From NCBI RefSeq assembly GCF_018918185.1, contig NZ_JAHLPZ010000007.1, positions 97,344 to 161,343 of the forward strand: DNA of 64,000 nt, read 5' to 3'. This DNA is from Eubacterium sp. MSJ-21. GTDB lineage: Bacteria; Bacillota; Clostridia; Lachnospirales; Lachnospiraceae. The position numbers were made by a program, and so were the translations under genes. The first letter of the stretch is position 1, and the number at the start of each line of letters is the position of its first letter. The notes under the pieces are model-generated. The model was given only the letters and a program-made list of their open reading frames with translations, searched no databases and was not told where the DNA came from. Of the stretch, positions 62,404-64,000 are shown one piece after another.

Positions 62404-63825
62404 ATGAGAAAGACAAAATTAGCAACGTATGCAGTCGCTCTGACACTGGCTGCAGCAGCCATGACAGGTATCTCGACAGAGACTGCCCATGCAGAGGAAT
62501 CCGTACAGGCTGTAGCAACGGATACGGATGCTGCAGAGACAACGGAAGCACCGGCAGCAGAGGAGATAACGGAGGCAGTCGCTGAGGATGTGGCAGCCGA
62601 AGAGGTAACAGTCGCTGATGGAGGTAATGAATATTACAACATCAACATCAACGGCGGCAACTGGGATGGTACACACTATACCGTAGGAGGAAACGTAATC
62701 ATTAACGCGTTCTTCTGCGATGGTACGTATACCTACTACCTGCAGGCAGATGGAACACCAATGAAGAACAGACTGACTTATCATCCAGATGGTGTACATA
62801 TTATCTATTTTGATGCACAGGGACATGAGGTATTCAACAATTATGCAAATGTAACTAAGACAATCGAGGGCAATGATACAAATGATATCTGCTACTTCGA
62901 TACATTTGGATATATGTATGTAAACCAGCTTACTTATGATGAAACGGGTACAAAGATTTATTTCATCAACGCGTGTGGTGTGATTGAACAGAGTAAATGG
63001 GTAAAGGTGGATGGTGCAAAGTACTTTGATCAGGATCATTATGCGTATGGTTATGCATATGCACAGGCAGATGGCACCCTGCTTACTAACACATTCACAT
63101 ACTGGAATGGCAAGCAGGTATATCTGCTTGGGGATGGACTTCTTGCAACCGGATTACAGGAGATAGGTGCAAACCATTTCTATTTGTTTGACTTAAACGA
63201 TGGACATCTGATTCAGACATACTCATCTAAGCCAGGCACATATAGTCTTACAAGATATTATGAGGATGGTTACATAGTAGAAAGATACAATGGCTATGAT
63301 TATGCCGGAGAAGACAACTATGATAAGGCTGGCGTACAGACTGGACATTTTGAAGTCAATACTGTGAACAATATCGAGATACATACAGGCTGGTCTAATA
63401 TGGATGGTGTAAAGGAAACATACAAATATACATATGATGCCACAAGCGGCAGTGATTTGACGGATGAATACGAGCGTCAGATAATTGAGAATGGACAACC
63501 AGTAACATACAAATATAATACAAATTATCTGTATTACAATCAGAAACCAGGACAACATTTCTATACCAAGCAGGCTTCATATAGAAATGGTGTATTGTAT
63601 TCAGGCTATGAAACCTATTACAATGATGATAATGACAATTGTACGTTTAAATCTGTTTATTATGATTATAATGAGAATGGTCAGTTAATATCCAAGTGTG
63701 AAGAAACATATCATGAGGGATATAAGGGTATAAGTTCTAGGACATACACAGACTATGATGCAGCAGGAAACGTAGTATGGACATCTACTACAAATTATGA
63801 CATAAATGGAAATGTAATTGATTAG
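62404..63825 (+). CDS. Secreted repeat protein, twin of 61146 with a different C-terminus
   Basis: A 473-residue exported protein. Signal peptide (MRKTKLATYAVALTLAAAAM). An Ala/Glu-rich acidic linker (about 30-70) follows. The repeat region (about 75-200) is nearly the same as in 61146 (FFCDGTYTYYLQADGTPMKN, LTYHPDGVHIIYFDAQGHEV). From about residue 275 the protein changes to Tyr/Asn/Gly-rich β repeats with YD- and GN-type turns (YDYNENGQL, YTDYDAAGN, YDINGNVID), resembling RHS/YD or MORN-like repeats. The DNA from about 63230 is also more AT-rich with different codon use. I do not recognise the C-terminal domain. GGGAGG precedes the ATG. Confidence 0.75.
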   Translation: MRKTKLATYAVALTLAAAAMTGISTETAHAEESVQAVATDTDAAETTEAPAAEEITEAVAEDVAAEEVTVADGGNEYYNININGGNWDGTHYTVGGNVIINAFFCDGTYTYYLQADGTPMKNRLTYHPDGVHIIYFDAQGHEVFNNYANVTKTIEGNDTNDICYFDTFGYMYVNQLTYDETGTKIYFINACGVIEQSKWVKVDGAKYFDQDHYAYGYAYAQADGTLLTNTFTYWNGKQVYLLGDGLLATGLQEIGANHFYLFDLNDGHLIQTYSSKPGTYSLTRYYEDGYIVERYNGYDYAGEDNYDKAGVQTGHFEVNTVNNIEIHTGWSNMDGVKETYKYTYDATSGSDLTDEYERQIIENGQPVTYKYNTNYLYYNQKPGQHFYTKQASYRNGVLYSGYETYYNDDNDNCTFKSVYYDYNENGQLISKCEETYHEGYKGISSRTYTDYDAAGNVVWTSTTNYDINGNVID

Positions 63826-63846
63826 TAATCTGTTTGATTTTCCAGG

Positions 63847-63882
63847 ACGGATCTACCAGTGATGGTGGATCCGTTTTTTTTT
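63847..63882 (+). terminator. Rho-independent terminator after the 62404 gene
   Basis: A 12-pair stem (63847-63858 with 63863-63874, one G-T pair) with tetraloop GTGA runs into an unbroken T-run to 63882. Confidence 0.9.
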
Positions 63883-63897
63883 ATAGACAGAAAAATA

Positions 63898-63920
63898 AAC
63901 CACCTGCTATGCAGGTGGTT
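63898..63920. repeat. Perfect hairpin, possible insertion-sequence end
   Basis: AACCACCTGC (63898-63907) and its exact reverse complement (63911-63920) flank TAT. A short perfect hairpin at the edge of a gene-poor stretch is what IS200/IS605-type elements carry at their ends, and the following bases could be the start of such an element. On the reverse strand a frame is also open from the window edge to a TAG inside the hairpin (…MEVSLLEAKAHWEPPA), which could instead be the end of a gene. The window ends before this can be settled. Confidence 0.4.
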
Positions 63921-64000
63921 CCCAGTGAGCTTTAGCTTCAAGTAAAGAAACCTCCATGATAATATAAAGTGTAGGTTCGCCAACCGCACTAAAAATATCA

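Noticed and set aside
1..64000. tRNA, rRNA, riboswitch or CRISPR features
   Set aside because: I looked for cloverleaf-like stems with CCA-type ends, conserved rRNA stretches and repeat-spacer patterns and saw none that hold up by eye.

Overview
The window looks like chromosome of a motile, Gram-positive gut-type Lachnospiraceae bacterium (Roseburia/Agathobacter/Butyrivibrio-like). This rests on protein family content and gene order (FliW-CsrA next to FlgM-FlgN-FlgK-FlgK-FlgL, two Maf/DUF115 proteins behind a short flagellin) and on moderate base composition. The species is an inference. I saw no rRNA, tRNA, CRISPR array or prophage.

Layout. (1) 1-1654: the end of recD2 and comF. (2) 1723-13864: late flagellar genes in the order yvyF-like, flgM, flgN, two flgK paralogues, flgL, fliW, csrA, flaG, fliD, fliS, a small chaperone-like gene and flagellin. 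Flagellin has a sigma-28 promoter and a leader hairpin that presents GGA, a probable CsrA target. (3) 13944-32312: a flagellin glycosylation island. It holds two Maf-type transferases, pseudaminic acid genes (pseB, pseI, pseF, pseG, pseC), extra DegT-type aminotransferases, a methyltransferase, a WbqC protein, a glycosyltransferase, a CDP-alcohol phosphotransferase beside a decayed cytidylyltransferase, and a frameshifted ATP-grasp gene. (4) 32313-34840: a decayed junction with remnants of a DUF4143 ATPase, a PD-(D/E)XK transposase, an IS110 element and the tail of a second pseC-like gene. One intact reverse-strand glycosyltransferase sits inside it. (5) 34864-38747: a phosphonate module. A radical SAM-nucleotidyltransferase fusion is followed by a nucleotidyltransferase-PEP mutase fusion and phosphonopyruvate decarboxylase. 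(6) 39005-51254: a rhamnose-type wall polysaccharide cluster with rmlD, an acyltransferase, rmlC, a Wzm/Wzt exporter, a methyltransferase, a kinase-like protein and RgpF. (7) 51291-63825: secreted wall-associated proteins (transglutaminase-like, amidase-glucosaminidase, GH9 glucanase, CAP, and two twins with wall-binding-like repeats), plus an acyltransferase.

How the parts may work together. FliW and CsrA probably tie flagellin translation to secretion. The Maf proteins would load CMP-pseudaminic acid or a derivative onto flagellin. The phosphonate module may supply a CMP-activated C-P compound for a surface glycan. The Wzm/Wzt/RgpF genes build and export a rhamnan-like polymer. Four otherwise unrelated secreted proteins, one inside the polysaccharide cluster and three after it, end in the same roughly 190-residue C-terminal domain that I do not recognise. 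This domain could be a new surface-targeting tag. It and the radical SAM/phosphonate fusions are the most interesting items in the window.
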